DNA from: an uncultured Clostridia bacterium
Lineage (GTDB): Bacteria; Bacillota; Clostridia; Oscillospirales; Ruminococcaceae
Assembly (NCBI GenBank): GCA_947623585.1
Contig: CANQHA010000002.1
Coordinates: 62,001 to 126,000, forward strand
Length of the DNA stretch: 64,000 nt
Direction: 5' to 3'
Numbering within the stretch: the first letter of the stretch is position 1; each line of letters begins with the position of its first letter. This document shows, in pieces, positions 17,363 to 26,744 of this stretch. A model generated the notes under the pieces. The model was not told the origin of the DNA. It made no database searches and worked only from the letters and a program-made list of their open reading frames with translations. A program made the translations under genes and the position numbers.

Positions 17363-19530
17363 TGGAGAATAAATTACAGGTCAGAAATCTTCGTATATCT
17401 TTCCGCACTTCAAACGGAAAGGTGCAGGCGGTAAGAGATATCAGCTTTGACCTTGCAAAGGGCGAAACTCTTGCCATAGTCGGAGAATCCGGCTCGGGCA
17501 AATCCGTCACCTCAAAGGCGATACTCGGAATTCTTGCCGGAAACTCGATAATCGAATCGGGCGAGATAATCTATGACGGCAAGGATCTTTTGAAAATTTC
17601 CGAGGAGGATTTCCACAAGATCCGCGGCGACAAGATCGCCATGATCTTCCAGGACCCGATGTCTTCGCTCAACCCGATCGTCAGAATAGGCAAGCAGCTT
17701 ACCGAAGCTATGCTGCTCAAAGGAAAAGCGAGACAGCGCGAAAGCAGATCGAATTTCAACACCTATCTTAAAAATCTCGAAAAGGCGATGATCGAGGCCG
17801 ACGCTTCAAACGACCCTCAGAAAGCGGCGCAGATCAGCCAGAACTGCAAGAAGTTCGACAAGTTTGAATTCAAGCACATCGAGCTCGAATCGGCCTATAA
17901 CAAGGCTTTCACCGCCGCCGACGAGACTGCGGACGATATCGAGAAGATAGCCTTCGAGTTTGAAAAGGGCTCGATAAGCAGGGGAGCCGACGACCGCATC
18001 AACGATATCGTGAAGCAGTCGCGCGACTCTGTCAACGAATATGTCGTCAAGCCCTCAAAGAAGGACAGGGTGTATTCGCTGACCTCGCAGCTCAAAGCTC
18101 AGTTCAAAAAGTCCAAAAAGACCAACAAGTTCGACGACACCGTTAAGACGCTTTATGAGCTGAGAGACATAATGAAAGAGGGCGTCTCGGTCGAAGCCCC
18201 GAACTTCTTCTGCATGGGCTATTACCTCACTTTCAGCGACAAGCCGCTGCCCGATATGCCGATAGACCAGCTTAACGCTTATCTTCACGACTATATCGAC
18301 AAGGACTTCATGCTCGCTTTCATAAGCGACGCCGAGCAGGCGCTCAAGCATTCGTCCGAGGTCTCCTGTGAGAATATGAAAAAGGCCATCGCCGAGCTTG
18401 AGGCCGCAAAGCCCGTTTTTGCAAAAGAAAACCTTGACAGAAAAGAATGTCTTGAGGCGCACAAGCACCTTTCGGCGGTCGTTTCGGCCTGCGTTGACAA
18501 GCTCGACATCAATAAGGACAGCCTGACCTTCACCTTTGCGCCCTCGCTTAAAAGCCAGATAGACAGCTATTTCCACGCTATCGGCGCAAACAAGAAAGCG
18601 ATAAGGGCCCATGAAAAGGATCAGCGCAAGTTTGACAGAATCGTCGCCAAGGGCAAAAAGCCCAACTGGGAGGTCGCCGACGCCGCAGTTACCGACCTTG
18701 AGCTTATAAAAGCCAACATCGCAAGGCTCATTGACAGGCTCATCGACCACTATGACGCGCTTCTTGCAAACTATGACAGCCGCAATTTCGACAACGAGAC
18801 CGTCGCCGTTATCGACTATCTCAAAGCCAACGCCTCGGGAGTTGTCGATAAGGTCACAAGAAGGATCGCCAAGCACCGCGCCATCAAGCTGATGGAGGAG
18901 GTCGGAATCGCGGAGCCTCACAAGAGATACAAGCAGTATCCGTTCGAGTTCTCGGGCGGTATGAGACAGAGAATAGTCATCGCGATAGCGCTTGCCGCCA
19001 ACCCCGATATCCTCATCTGCGACGAGCCGACCACCGCGCTTGACGTTACCATTCAGGCGCAGATACTTGAGCTTATAAATAACCTCAAGGAGGAGCGCAA
19101 GCTGTCGGTAATATTCATCACCCACGACCTCGGAGTCGTTGCAAACATGGCGGACCGCGTTGCGGTCATGTATGCCGGAAAGATCGTCGAATACGGCACC
19201 TCGGAGGACATCTTCTACCGTTCCGCGCATCCTTATACCTGGGCGCTGCTCAGCTCGATGCCCGACCTTGACACCAACGAGAAGTTGGAGGCTATCCCCG
19301 GAACTCCGCCGAACATGATCTATCCGCCGAAGGGCGACGCGTTTGCACCCCGCAACCGCTATGCCATGGCGATAGACTTTGAACGCCAGCCGCCCATGTT
19401 CAAGATAAGCGACACTCACTTTGCCGCGACTTGGCTTCTGCACCCCGACGCGCCCAAGGTCGATCCTCCTAAGGCGGTCGTCGATAGAATCGCAAGAATG
19501 AAAAGTAAAAGGGGGCTAAAAGATGAGTAA
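17362..19530 (+). CDS. oppD: OppD-type ATPase with about 400-residue insertion
   Basis: A 722-residue ATPase, against 320-350 for normal OppD. Walker A GESGSGKS is at 41-48 and the Q-loop MIFQDPMSSLNP at about 95. Then come about 400 Lys/Glu/Asp-rich, mostly helical residues (about 120-515), after which the fold resumes with LMEEVGI, the signature FSGGMRQR (about 531), Walker B ILICDEPTTALD, the switch His (FITHDLGVV) and the OppD C-terminal motif (HPYTWALL, AIPGTPPN). The insert sits at the ATPase helical subdomain. The first codon overlaps the oppC stop by one base. All catalytic residues are intact, so an active enzyme with an added helical domain is likely. Confidence 0.92.
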   Translation: MENKLQVRNLRISFRTSNGKVQAVRDISFDLAKGETLAIVGESGSGKSVTSKAILGILAGNSIIESGEIIYDGKDLLKISEEDFHKIRGDKIAMIFQDPMSSLNPIVRIGKQLTEAMLLKGKARQRESRSNFNTYLKNLEKAMIEADASNDPQKAAQISQNCKKFDKFEFKHIELESAYNKAFTAADETADDIEKIAFEFEKGSISRGADDRINDIVKQSRDSVNEYVVKPSKKDRVYSLTSQLKAQFKKSKKTNKFDDTVKTLYELRDIMKEGVSVEAPNFFCMGYYLTFSDKPLPDMPIDQLNAYLHDYIDKDFMLAFISDAEQALKHSSEVSCENMKKAIAELEAAKPVFAKENLDRKECLEAHKHLSAVVSACVDKLDINKDSLTFTFAPSLKSQIDSYFHAIGANKKAIRAHEKDQRKFDRIVAKGKKPNWEVADAAVTDLELIKANIARLIDRLIDHYDALLANYDSRNFDNETVAVIDYLKANASGVVDKVTRRIAKHRAIKLMEEVGIAEPHKRYKQYPFEFSGGMRQRIVIAIALAANPDILICDEPTTALDVTIQAQILELINNLKEERKLSVIFITHDLGVVANMADRVAVMYAGKIVEYGTSEDIFYRSAHPYTWALLSSMPDLDTNEKLEAIPGTPPNMIYPPKGDAFAPRNRYAMAIDFERQPPMFKISDTHFAATWLLHPDAPKVDPPKAVVDRIARMKSKRGLKDE

Positions 19531-20698
19531 TCAGGAGACCCTGCTTCGAGTCGAGCATCTGTGCCAGTATTTCAAGGCGGGAAATTTCGTTACCAAAGCC
19601 GTTGACGACGTCAGCTTTGACATTAAAAAGGGCGAGGTCTTCGGTCTCGTCGGAGAGTCGGGCTGCGGAAAAACAACTACCGGACGCTCGATAATCAAGC
19701 TCTATAACATAACCTCCGGAAACGTTTATTTCAAGGGCGTTCGCATCGCCGCCGGAATCCAGTCCTATAAGGACGCTATCAAGCAGGCTAAAAAGGACAA
19801 TATCCCCGACCTTGACAAGTTTATCGCCGAGCAGAGAAAGCTCATCAAAGAGGCGAAAAACGACCAGAAGAACTGCGACAGGGAATTTTCCCGCCAGCTC
19901 GTTGCCGAGCTCAAGGAAAAATACGCGCCGCTTCTTGAAAAAGCGACCGGCGCCGAAAAAACAAAGCTCGAGGCGGAATATAAAAACGAGCTGAGAAAGG
20001 CCAAAAACACAAAACTGGTAACTCAGATCCAGATGATATTCCAAGACCCTATCGCTTCTTTGGACCCGAGAATGACCGTTCGCGAGATAATCGCCGAGGG
20101 ACTTATCATTCAGGGCGAGCGCGACAAAAAGGTCATCGACCAAAAGGTCTATGAGATGCTCGAGCTCGTCGGACTTGTTCCCGAGCACGCGTCCCGCTAT
20201 CCGCACGAATTTTCGGGCGGCCAGCGCCAGAGAATCGGCGTCGCGAGGTCTATAATCATGAACCCCGAGCTTATAATCGCCGACGAGCCGGTCTCGGCGC
20301 TCGACGTTTCGGTTCAGGCACAGGTCATAAACCTCTTGAACGACCTCCGCGACCGCTTCGGGCTGACGATACTCTTTATCGCGCACGACCTCTCGGTCGT
20401 AAAATACTTCTCCGACAGGATCGGAGTTATGTATTACGGCAAGCTGGTCGAGCTTGCAGACTCTGACGAGCTGTTCGCTCACCCGTTCCACCCTTACACA
20501 AAGTCGCTGCTTTCGGCTATCCCTCTTCCCGACCCGATCTATGAAAAGGCGAGAAAGAGGATCGTTTACAATCCTCTTGCCGAGCACGATTATTCGGTCG
20601 ATAAGCCGTCGCTTCGCGAGGTTTGCCCCGGGCACTTCGTTCAGTGCAACAACGCCGAGTATGAGCGCATAATCAAGGAGCTTGAAGCGAATGGATGA
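19523..20698 (+). CDS. oppF: OppF-type ATPase with helical insertion
   Basis: A 391-residue ATPase of the OppF/DppF family. Walker A GESGCGKTT lies near 45-53, Q-loop MIFQDPIASLDP near 172, signature FSGGQRQR near 231, then Walker B LIIADEPVSALD, switch His IAHDLSVV and the C-terminal HPYTKSLLSAIP. Between Walker A and the Q-loop lie about 90 extra residues (about 78-165) that are Lys/Glu-rich and coiled-coil-like, at the same place as the much larger OppD insert. The C-terminal end has the cysteine-containing CPGHFVQCN typical of OppF, though the usual four-cysteine pattern is reduced. It overlaps oppD by eight bases. Confidence 0.92.
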   Translation: MSNQETLLRVEHLCQYFKAGNFVTKAVDDVSFDIKKGEVFGLVGESGCGKTTTGRSIIKLYNITSGNVYFKGVRIAAGIQSYKDAIKQAKKDNIPDLDKFIAEQRKLIKEAKNDQKNCDREFSRQLVAELKEKYAPLLEKATGAEKTKLEAEYKNELRKAKNTKLVTQIQMIFQDPIASLDPRMTVREIIAEGLIIQGERDKKVIDQKVYEMLELVGLVPEHASRYPHEFSGGQRQRIGVARSIIMNPELIIADEPVSALDVSVQAQVINLLNDLRDRFGLTILFIAHDLSVVKYFSDRIGVMYYGKLVELADSDELFAHPFHPYTKSLLSAIPLPDPIYEKARKRIVYNPLAEHDYSVDKPSLREVCPGHFVQCNNAEYERIIKELEANG

Positions 20699-21077
20699 CC
20701 GCTTTAAGGACTTTTTGGCAAATGTCGTCGTCGGGCTGGTGATAACGGTGCTCGTTTTCGCCCTCGGGCAGAGCAGAGATCAGTCGGTTTTGCGCTGTCT
20801 GTGCGACGGAACGTTTGTCTCAGCGGTAGTGATATTCGGCCTCGGAGCCATCAAAGCCGTGCGAAACAAGGGCGCGTTCGACGTTATGGGATTTGGCGTA
20901 AAATCCACGGTCGAGACGTTTATTCCGTTTTTGAGGCGCGGCGAAAAAGAGGACTTCATGCAGTATCGTGAGCGGAAAGAGTCAAAGCGCAAGTCCGCCT
21001 CGGGAATGCTTCTTGCGGGAGCGGCATATCTGCTTCTGTCGGCGGTCTTTCTCGGATTATATTGGCGTTTCAGATGA
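20691..21077 (+). CDS. Small membrane protein, DUF3899-like
   Basis: A 128-residue protein with three likely membrane helices (about 10-28, 40-57, 107-125) and a basic loop. The motif GAFDVMGFGVKS after helix 2 resembles DUF3899 family proteins, whose function is unknown. Its ATG lies inside the last codons of oppF, so it is translationally coupled and belongs to the opp operon. It may assist the transporter, but nothing in the sequence proves this. A terminator follows. Confidence 0.7.
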   Translation: MDDRFKDFLANVVVGLVITVLVFALGQSRDQSVLRCLCDGTFVSAVVIFGLGAIKAVRNKGAFDVMGFGVKSTVETFIPFLRRGEKEDFMQYRERKESKRKSASGMLLAGAAYLLLSAVFLGLYWRFR

Positions 21078-21083
21078 ATTTAA

Positions 21084-21115
21084 CGGGAAGTCTTTTTCGG
21101 GCTTCCCGTTTTTTT
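21084..21115 (+). terminator. Rho-independent terminator of the opp operon
   Basis: CGGGAAG and CTTCCCG arms (21084-21108) are followed by seven T residues, seven bases after the last stop codon. Confidence 0.85.
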
Positions 21116-21202
21116 CGAGGATTTTTCTCGGTTTGCCTTGCGTTTTTCTTTAAAATATGATATCATTAACGGCGGACGGTTGATAAAAAGGGGGCGGCGG
21201 TT

Positions 21203-21826
21203 TTGAGCGGGATAATAAAGCTCTCGGAGCGCTTGTCTTATATCAAAGCCTGCGAGGAGCCTCTTTCGGCGGACGTCGGCATTGTGCTCGGAGACAGATA
21301 CCTTTGGGTCTTCGACGTCGGAGCCGTCAAAGCTAACGCCGAGTATATCCGCAGCTTCAAAAAGCCCGTAATATGCGTTTTGTCGCATTTTCATCAAGAT
21401 CATATCGGGGAGATCGAAAGCGTTGACGCCGAAAAAATATATCTTGGCGCAAACACCCAAAAATACGTCGGGCAGGGAGAAGCCGTTACGGACGACCTTT
21501 ATTTTGACGACGGAGTAAAAATACATATTTTCCCTCTGCCCTCGAGCCACGCAAAGGGGTCAATAGGGCTTGAGGCCGACGGCTATGCCTTTTTGGGCGA
21601 CGGGACCTATTCATGCTCGAAAAACAGAAAGATATTTTACAACGCAACGCTTTTGAAAGACGAGATCAACAGGCTGAGATCATTGGAGGCGAAATATTTT
21701 CTTTTGAGCCACGACGAAAAATTCGTATTTTCGCGGGACGAGGTCATCTCCGAGCTCGATAAGATATATTCTTTGCGCCAAAAGGATTCGCCCTATATTT
21801 TTTTGCAATCGAACGTTACCGACTGA
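21203..21826 (+). CDS. Metallo-beta-lactamase-fold protein
   Basis: A 207-residue MBL-fold protein, unrelated in detail to the one at 1907. Zinc motifs: SHFHQDHIG (HxHxDH), the later SSHAKGS, GDGTY with the bridging Asp, and SHDEK near the end. There is no signal peptide, so it is cytoplasmic. The start is TTG at 21203 behind a GGGGGCGG-type site. It stands alone between the opp terminator and malQ. The reaction is unknown. Confidence 0.75.
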   Translation: MSGIIKLSERLSYIKACEEPLSADVGIVLGDRYLWVFDVGAVKANAEYIRSFKKPVICVLSHFHQDHIGEIESVDAEKIYLGANTQKYVGQGEAVTDDLYFDDGVKIHIFPLPSSHAKGSIGLEADGYAFLGDGTYSCSKNRKIFYNATLLKDEINRLRSLEAKYFLLSHDEKFVFSRDEVISELDKIYSLRQKDSPYIFLQSNVTD

Positions 21827-21863
21827 GTCGGAAGAATAAATTATTCACGAAAGGAACGGTTTT

Positions 21864-23387
21864 ATGAGAGCATCAGGATTACTTCTCGGGCTTGCGTCGC
21901 TTCCGGGCAGATACGGCGTCGGAAAAATGGGCGACGACGCGAGAAAATTTGTTGACTTTCTGGCAAAATCAAAGCAAAAATACTGGCAGATCCTTCCTCT
22001 TTCCCCCACCGGCTATGGAGACAGCCCTTATCAGTCTTTCTCGACGAGGGCGGGAAACCCTTATTTTATCGACTTCGAGGAGCTTGAAAAAGAGGGGCTT
22101 TTGAAGTCGGAGGACTATAAAACCACCGAATTCGGGGACAACGAGAAATACATAAATTACGGTATGCTTTACGAGCGGGTGTACCCGGTTTTGAGAAAGG
22201 CTTACGGAAGATTTTCGCCCGACGACGACTATGAGCGGTTCATCGAAAAAAACGGCGATTGGGCGAATGATTTCGCGCTTTTCATGGCCGAGAAGAACGC
22301 TCACGGCGGCGCGCCCTGGTATGAATGGGAGACCGAGCTTAAAATGGCGGAGCCCGACGTTTTGGAGACCGAGCGCGAAAAGCTCTCGGACGAGATGGGG
22401 TTCTATCTCTTTTTGCAGTATGAATTTTTCCGTCAATGGTCGGCGCTCAAAGAATATGCAAATAAAAAGGGCGTAGAAATAATCGGCGATATGCCGATAT
22501 ACTGCGCGTATGACAGCGTTGAGGCTTGGCTTTCGCCCCGGCTTTTCGAGTTCGACGACGAGAAAAAGCCGATAAACGTCGCCGGCTGCCCGCCCGACGG
22601 CTATGCCGCCGAGGGTCAGCTTTGGGGCAACCCGCTTTATAACTGGGCGGACATGGAGCAGAACGGCTATAAATGGTGGATAGACAGAATAGCCTTTGCG
22701 ACCGACATCTATGACGTTCTGAGAATAGACCATTTCCGCGCCTTTGCGGGGTATTATTCTGTGCCGGGAGGCGACAAAAACGCCGTGAACGGCTGCTGGC
22801 GCGAGGGACCCGGAATGAAGCTGTTCAACTCGACTAACTACTGGCTCGGGCAGAAAAAAATCATCGCCGAGGACCTCGGGTTCATCACCGACGACGTTAA
22901 AAGGCTGCTCGGCGACACCGGATACCCCGGAATGAAGGTTTTGCAGTTCGGCTTCGACCCCTCGGGCATGAGCGAATATCTGCCGACAAACTTCGAGACC
23001 CCGCGCTGCGTGGTCTACACCTCTACCCACGACAGCGACACCGCCGCGGGCTGGGCCGAAAAGTTGGAGGGCAGGGAGCTCAGCTTTTGCCTTGATTATC
23101 TCGGCGTAAAATCGAAGCGCGACGTTCCCGAAGCTCTTTTGCGCTGCGCTTGGAGCAGCACCGCCGAGATCGCGATAGCTCAGCCGCAGGATCTTCTCGG
23201 CCTCGGAAACGAGGCGAGGATAAACGTTCCGGCGACGGTCGGGCAGAATTGGCGCTATCGTTTAAGCGCCGAGCAGCTCTCAGACGCCGTCTCTCAGAAG
23301 TTGCGCAACCTCACCGAGACATATAACCGCACCGGCGCCTCGCGCTGGAAAACCCCCGACGCCGAGCTTGGGTATGTTTTCAGGTGA
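21864..23387 (+). CDS. malQ: 4-alpha-glucanotransferase (amylomaltase)
   Basis: A 507-residue GH77 enzyme that moves maltodextrin segments between glucan chains and releases glucose in the cytoplasm. Visible family motifs are RASGLLLGLASLPGRYG at the N-terminus, WQILPLSPTGYGDSPYQS, VEIIGDMPIYCAYDS, the nucleophile region LRIDHFRAF, the acid/base IIAEDLG and YTSTHDSDT near the end. Length is standard. The ATG has an AAAGGAA site. With GH31 and glgBCDA in the same window, it fits glucan breakdown and storage. A block of palindromic repeats follows the stop. Confidence 0.95.
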   Translation: MRASGLLLGLASLPGRYGVGKMGDDARKFVDFLAKSKQKYWQILPLSPTGYGDSPYQSFSTRAGNPYFIDFEELEKEGLLKSEDYKTTEFGDNEKYINYGMLYERVYPVLRKAYGRFSPDDDYERFIEKNGDWANDFALFMAEKNAHGGAPWYEWETELKMAEPDVLETEREKLSDEMGFYLFLQYEFFRQWSALKEYANKKGVEIIGDMPIYCAYDSVEAWLSPRLFEFDDEKKPINVAGCPPDGYAAEGQLWGNPLYNWADMEQNGYKWWIDRIAFATDIYDVLRIDHFRAFAGYYSVPGGDKNAVNGCWREGPGMKLFNSTNYWLGQKKIIAEDLGFITDDVKRLLGDTGYPGMKVLQFGFDPSGMSEYLPTNFETPRCVVYTSTHDSDTAAGWAEKLEGRELSFCLDYLGVKSKRDVPEALLRCAWSSTAEIAIAQPQDLLGLGNEARINVPATVGQNWRYRLSAEQLSDAVSQKLRNLTETYNRTGASRWKTPDAELGYVFR

Positions 23388-23399
23388 AGTGTGGAGGGG

Positions 23400-23975
23400 A
23401 AAAGGTATTCATCTTCCCCGAGGTAAGATGAATGCTATCATTTACACCCCACCCTCTCATCCCTCCCCTGAAGGGGAGGGCTCCTTCACTTTTCTGTGCG
23501 TGCAGAAAAGTGAAGCGAAAAGACACGCAAAAGAGGGGGATTGCGATTTCCCCCTCTCTTGACTCTCCCCTTAAAACGCTGCCGGTAGCCGCGCCTTCGC
23601 AAAAAGTCTTTTGCCGCAAAGGTATACAGAGGGAAACGGCGCGGCGTTGCGCCATTCGGCGCACACACCAAGCCCCCGACTTGCGGAAATTACCTACTTT
23701 CTGCGGAGCTTGAACAGCCGCTATAAAGGTATCCATATTTTCCTCTGCCGGAAAATATGGATACTATCGCTCATCACCCCACCCCGTTCGCTATCTTCCT
23801 GAACGCTCCATGCGCACAAAGCCCCGCAGGGGCGTTGTGCCACAGACGCGGGGTTTTGTCCAAGAGGACGAGCCGCCGATTCGGCATGGCGGCGAATGTC
23901 CGATTGGATACAAAACCAGCTTCTGTTGCCCTCGAGGGGCAGGGGCTCTATACTTTGCATTTTCTCTGCAAACCT
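23400..23975. repeat. Composite palindromic repeat region (copy C)
   Basis: Fills the gap between convergent malQ and GH31. It begins with AAAAGGTATTC and a short hairpin (ATTCATCTT...AAGATGAAT). Next comes a segment (about 23445-23724) almost identical to 26469-26744, containing CTTTTCTGTGCGTGCAGAAAAG and further inverted repeats. A second element start (TAAAGGTATCC) lies at 23725, with the same CATATTTTCC hairpin as the other copies. Its right half is rearranged: it holds a long inverted repeat GGTTTTGT...ACAAAACC (23852-23917) and no right-hand end. No coding is supported. Confidence 0.75.
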
Positions 23976-23992
23976 TCAGAAACAGTAAAATC

Positions 23993-26335
23993 TCACTCCA
24001 CGATCTCCACCTTTTCCACCCTATCCCTAATGCTCTCCGGGACGCTCAGCTTTCTCTCGGCGTCGTTCCAAGCGATCTCCGCAAGGGTATACTCGCCGCG
24101 CTCGTAGCCGTAGCCGTCGCCGGCGTCGTCATAGAATTTAAAGCTGCCGTCGGCGCCCGGATAGACCGCAAGGGTGAAGCTGCGGGGCGTTTCGGCGGTC
24201 GAAAGCGCGGGTTCGGCGACCGGAATGATCGACCCCGCCTTGACGAAAACAGGAATGCTTTCGATGCCTGCGGGAACGCTTATCCACCTTTTGCCGCTGA
24301 TTTTTTCGCGCTCGCCGAGGCGGTACCAGTCGCCCTCGGGTAGGTAGACCTCTCTTGACTTTTCGACGTCAAGTTTTTTGTTTTTCGGAGCATAGTACAT
24401 CGGCTTTGTGACCGGGCAGACCATCAGCGCGTCTCCGAACATATACTGATCGGTGATATTTTTTGCGATCTCGTCGTCGGGGTAATCGAACGCGAGGAAG
24501 CGAATTATTGATTCGTCAAAAAGCCAAGTTCTTCCGGCGGCTGAGTAGATGTACGGCGTCAGACGGTATCTGAGCCGGTTTGCGGCGAGCATGGCCTCAT
24601 AGAACATTCCGCCGTCGCCGAAATTCCAAAGCTCTCTGCGGCAGTCGGTGCCGTGGCCTCTGAACACCGGCAAAAACGCCGCCCACTGATACCACCTTGT
24701 GAAAAGCTCGCAATATCCGGCGTCCTTTTCGGCGTCGGGGAAGTCGCCCTTCCAATACCAGATCTTGCCGCGCCTGACGAAGAACGCGCCGATATCGACC
24801 GTCCAGTAAGGGTGGCCCGAGGCGCAGAAGCCGAGCCCCGACGCGATCTGTTTTCTCAGTGTTTCCCATTTTGCCTCGATGTCTCCCGACCAGAGAATCG
24901 TGCCGAAGCGCTGATGACCGGTATATCCGCTTCTTGTGAGGTTTACTACGCGCTTGTCCGAGTTTTCGGCCCGCTGACCCTCATATACGCCCTTTGCATG
25001 ATAAAGCGCGTATTCGTTTGATTTTTCGATATCTATTCTCAGCCCCGCCTGCGAGCAGTACATCTCGTAAAGCCTGCCCGGCAGAGGTCTGAAAAGCTGT
25101 TCCCATTCGGGGGTGAACGGCTCGCAGTTGTCGCACCACCAAGCGTCGACGCCGTGCTTGAAAAGCCCCTCGCTTGTTTGCCGCCAATATATTTCTCTGC
25201 CCTTTTCCTCAAACGGGTCGTAAAATTCGCTCTCGGGTATCATAAGGCCGGCTTCCTCAAAATCGCGGCGGTTTTCGGCCGTCGCAGATACCGACGGCCA
25301 CACCGATATCATGAATCTGACGTTGCTTTTATGAAGCTGATTAACCATTTCCGTCGGGTCGGGGAAGCGGCTTCGGTCAAAGCTCTTTTGCCCCCACTTG
25401 CCGTTTTCCCAGCTCATCCAGTCGAGAACGATGCAGTCGAGCCCTATCCCTCTGCGGCGATATTCCGCCGCGGTGTCAAGTATCTCGCGCTGAGTTTCAA
25501 AGCGCTCCTGAGATTGGATATAGCCGAAAGCCCATTTGGGCAGCATCGAGGCCTTGCCGCTGAGCTTTCTGTAAAGCGCGACGGCGCCTGCCATGCTCCC
25601 GCCGTTGAGAAAATAAAAGTCAAGCGACGGCGCCGCTTCTATATAAATAAAGTGGCCGTATTCGTTGTCGCAGAAGACCGCCGGGCTTCCGCAGCCGAGC
25701 AGCAAGCCGTATCCGAGGCTTGAGACCAAAAGCGGCAGCGCGATCTTCCTGTTGCCCTGATGAACATAGACAGTCCGCCCTCTCAGCGAGCCAAAGCCCT
25801 CCTCGTGCTGACCCAGCCCGAAAAGCGCCTCGCCGTCCTGCCATTCAAGGTTTAAGCGGCAGTGCAGGCTTTCGCCGGCGTCGGTTTTCGCCGCGTCCCT
25901 GATTACGGTCTTTTCGCCGTCGGCGGTTTTGACTCTTTCGGTCCTCGTCATTCCGGGGACTGTTTTATAGGTCATGAAAGGCTCAAGCTCGCGGCTTTCG
26001 TCGTTTCTCTCTTTGAGAAGCAGCTTGCCGTCGGCGTTAAAATATCGGTACGCAGCCGTTTTTCTGTCAACCTCTATGACCGTTTTTTCGGTCCTGAGAA
26101 CGATTTTTTCGCCGTCCTCGGAAAAGCTCCAATAGCCGAACGGTTTTTTCTCAACGATTGCAATATCCTCATGTTCTTTGAGCTCCCTGCTCGCCAAAAA
26201 ACAGCTTAGCCTGACGGTCTCGGCGCTCAGCGGCATTATGCGGTGAACGCTGTGCTCGCTGAAAAGCCAAAGCGCGTCGTCTCGGCGCTCGGCGCGCGTG
26301 ATCTCTCGTGATTTTTCGATTTCGGGATATAGCAT
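23993..26335 (-). CDS. Glycoside hydrolase family 31 (alpha-glucosidase / alpha-xylosidase type)
   Basis: A 780-residue GH31 enzyme releasing alpha-linked glucose or xylose from the non-reducing end. The N-terminal galactose-mutarotase-like domain carries GEALFGLGQHEEGFG. The barrel has LDCIVLDWMSWE, the nucleophile motif WWCDNCEP, and the acid/base region RFGTILWSGDIEAKWE, followed by a C-terminal beta domain (FYDDAGDGYGYERGEY). There is no signal peptide, so it is cytoplasmic and acts on imported oligosaccharides. The start is the ATG at 26335 behind GAAGGAA; the longer frame to 26392 reaches into the promoter. It is flanked by nearly identical direct repeats. Confidence 0.93.
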   Translation of the reverse strand: MLYPEIEKSREITRAERRDDALWLFSEHSVHRIMPLSAETVRLSCFLASRELKEHEDIAIVEKKPFGYWSFSEDGEKIVLRTEKTVIEVDRKTAAYRYFNADGKLLLKERNDESRELEPFMTYKTVPGMTRTERVKTADGEKTVIRDAAKTDAGESLHCRLNLEWQDGEALFGLGQHEEGFGSLRGRTVYVHQGNRKIALPLLVSSLGYGLLLGCGSPAVFCDNEYGHFIYIEAAPSLDFYFLNGGSMAGAVALYRKLSGKASMLPKWAFGYIQSQERFETQREILDTAAEYRRRGIGLDCIVLDWMSWENGKWGQKSFDRSRFPDPTEMVNQLHKSNVRFMISVWPSVSATAENRRDFEEAGLMIPESEFYDPFEEKGREIYWRQTSEGLFKHGVDAWWCDNCEPFTPEWEQLFRPLPGRLYEMYCSQAGLRIDIEKSNEYALYHAKGVYEGQRAENSDKRVVNLTRSGYTGHQRFGTILWSGDIEAKWETLRKQIASGLGFCASGHPYWTVDIGAFFVRRGKIWYWKGDFPDAEKDAGYCELFTRWYQWAAFLPVFRGHGTDCRRELWNFGDGGMFYEAMLAANRLRYRLTPYIYSAAGRTWLFDESIIRFLAFDYPDDEIAKNITDQYMFGDALMVCPVTKPMYYAPKNKKLDVEKSREVYLPEGDWYRLGEREKISGKRWISVPAGIESIPVFVKAGSIIPVAEPALSTAETPRSFTLAVYPGADGSFKFYDDAGDGYGYERGEYTLAEIAWNDAERKLSVPESIRDRVEKVEIVE

Positions 26336-26382
26336 ATCGGTTCCTTCTTTCAAGAAATTTCTGCGGATCTTCCGCCCAGATA

Positions 26383-26411
26383 ATTCTATCATATGCCCGC
26401 CGCGTTTTCAA
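26383..26411 (-). promoter_or_regulatory. Promoter of the GH31 gene
   Basis: Minus strand TTGAAA and TAGAAT, spacer 17 bases, about 48 bases before the ATG. Confidence 0.55.
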
Positions 26412-26468
26412 TAGTTTTTTGACGGTTTGGGAGAAGGGGGGTGCTTTTCCCGACAAAGCAGCTATGAG

Positions 26469-26744
26469 CCCCACCCTCTCCTCCCTCCCCTAAAGGGGAG
26501 GGCTTCTTCACTTTTCTGTGCGTGCAGAAAAGTGAAGCGAAAAGACACGCAAGGGAGAGGGATTGCGATTTCCCTCTCCCTTGACCCTCTCCTTGAAACG
26601 CTGCCGGTAGCCGCGCCTTCGCAAAAAGTCTTTTGCCGCAAAGGTATACAGAGGGAAACGGCGCGGCGTTGCGCCATTCGGCGCACACACCAAGCCCCCG
26701 GATTGCCTATTACCCCTACATCTGCGGAGCTTGAACAGCCGCTT
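26469..26744. repeat. Repeat block nearly identical to 23445-23724
   Basis: Same orientation as its copy on the other side of the GH31 gene. It begins CCCCACCCTCTC, contains the CTCCCCT...AGGGGAG and CTTTTCTGTGCGTGCAGAAAAG hairpins and ends GGAGCTTGAACAGCCGC. Open frames across it are low-complexity Arg/Pro/Ala-rich translations without ribosome binding sites, so no gene is called. Confidence 0.8.

Noticed and set aside
18055-19443. Long minus-strand open frame opposite to oppD
   Set aside because: Shadow of a codon-biased gene; no start signal or recognised motifs.
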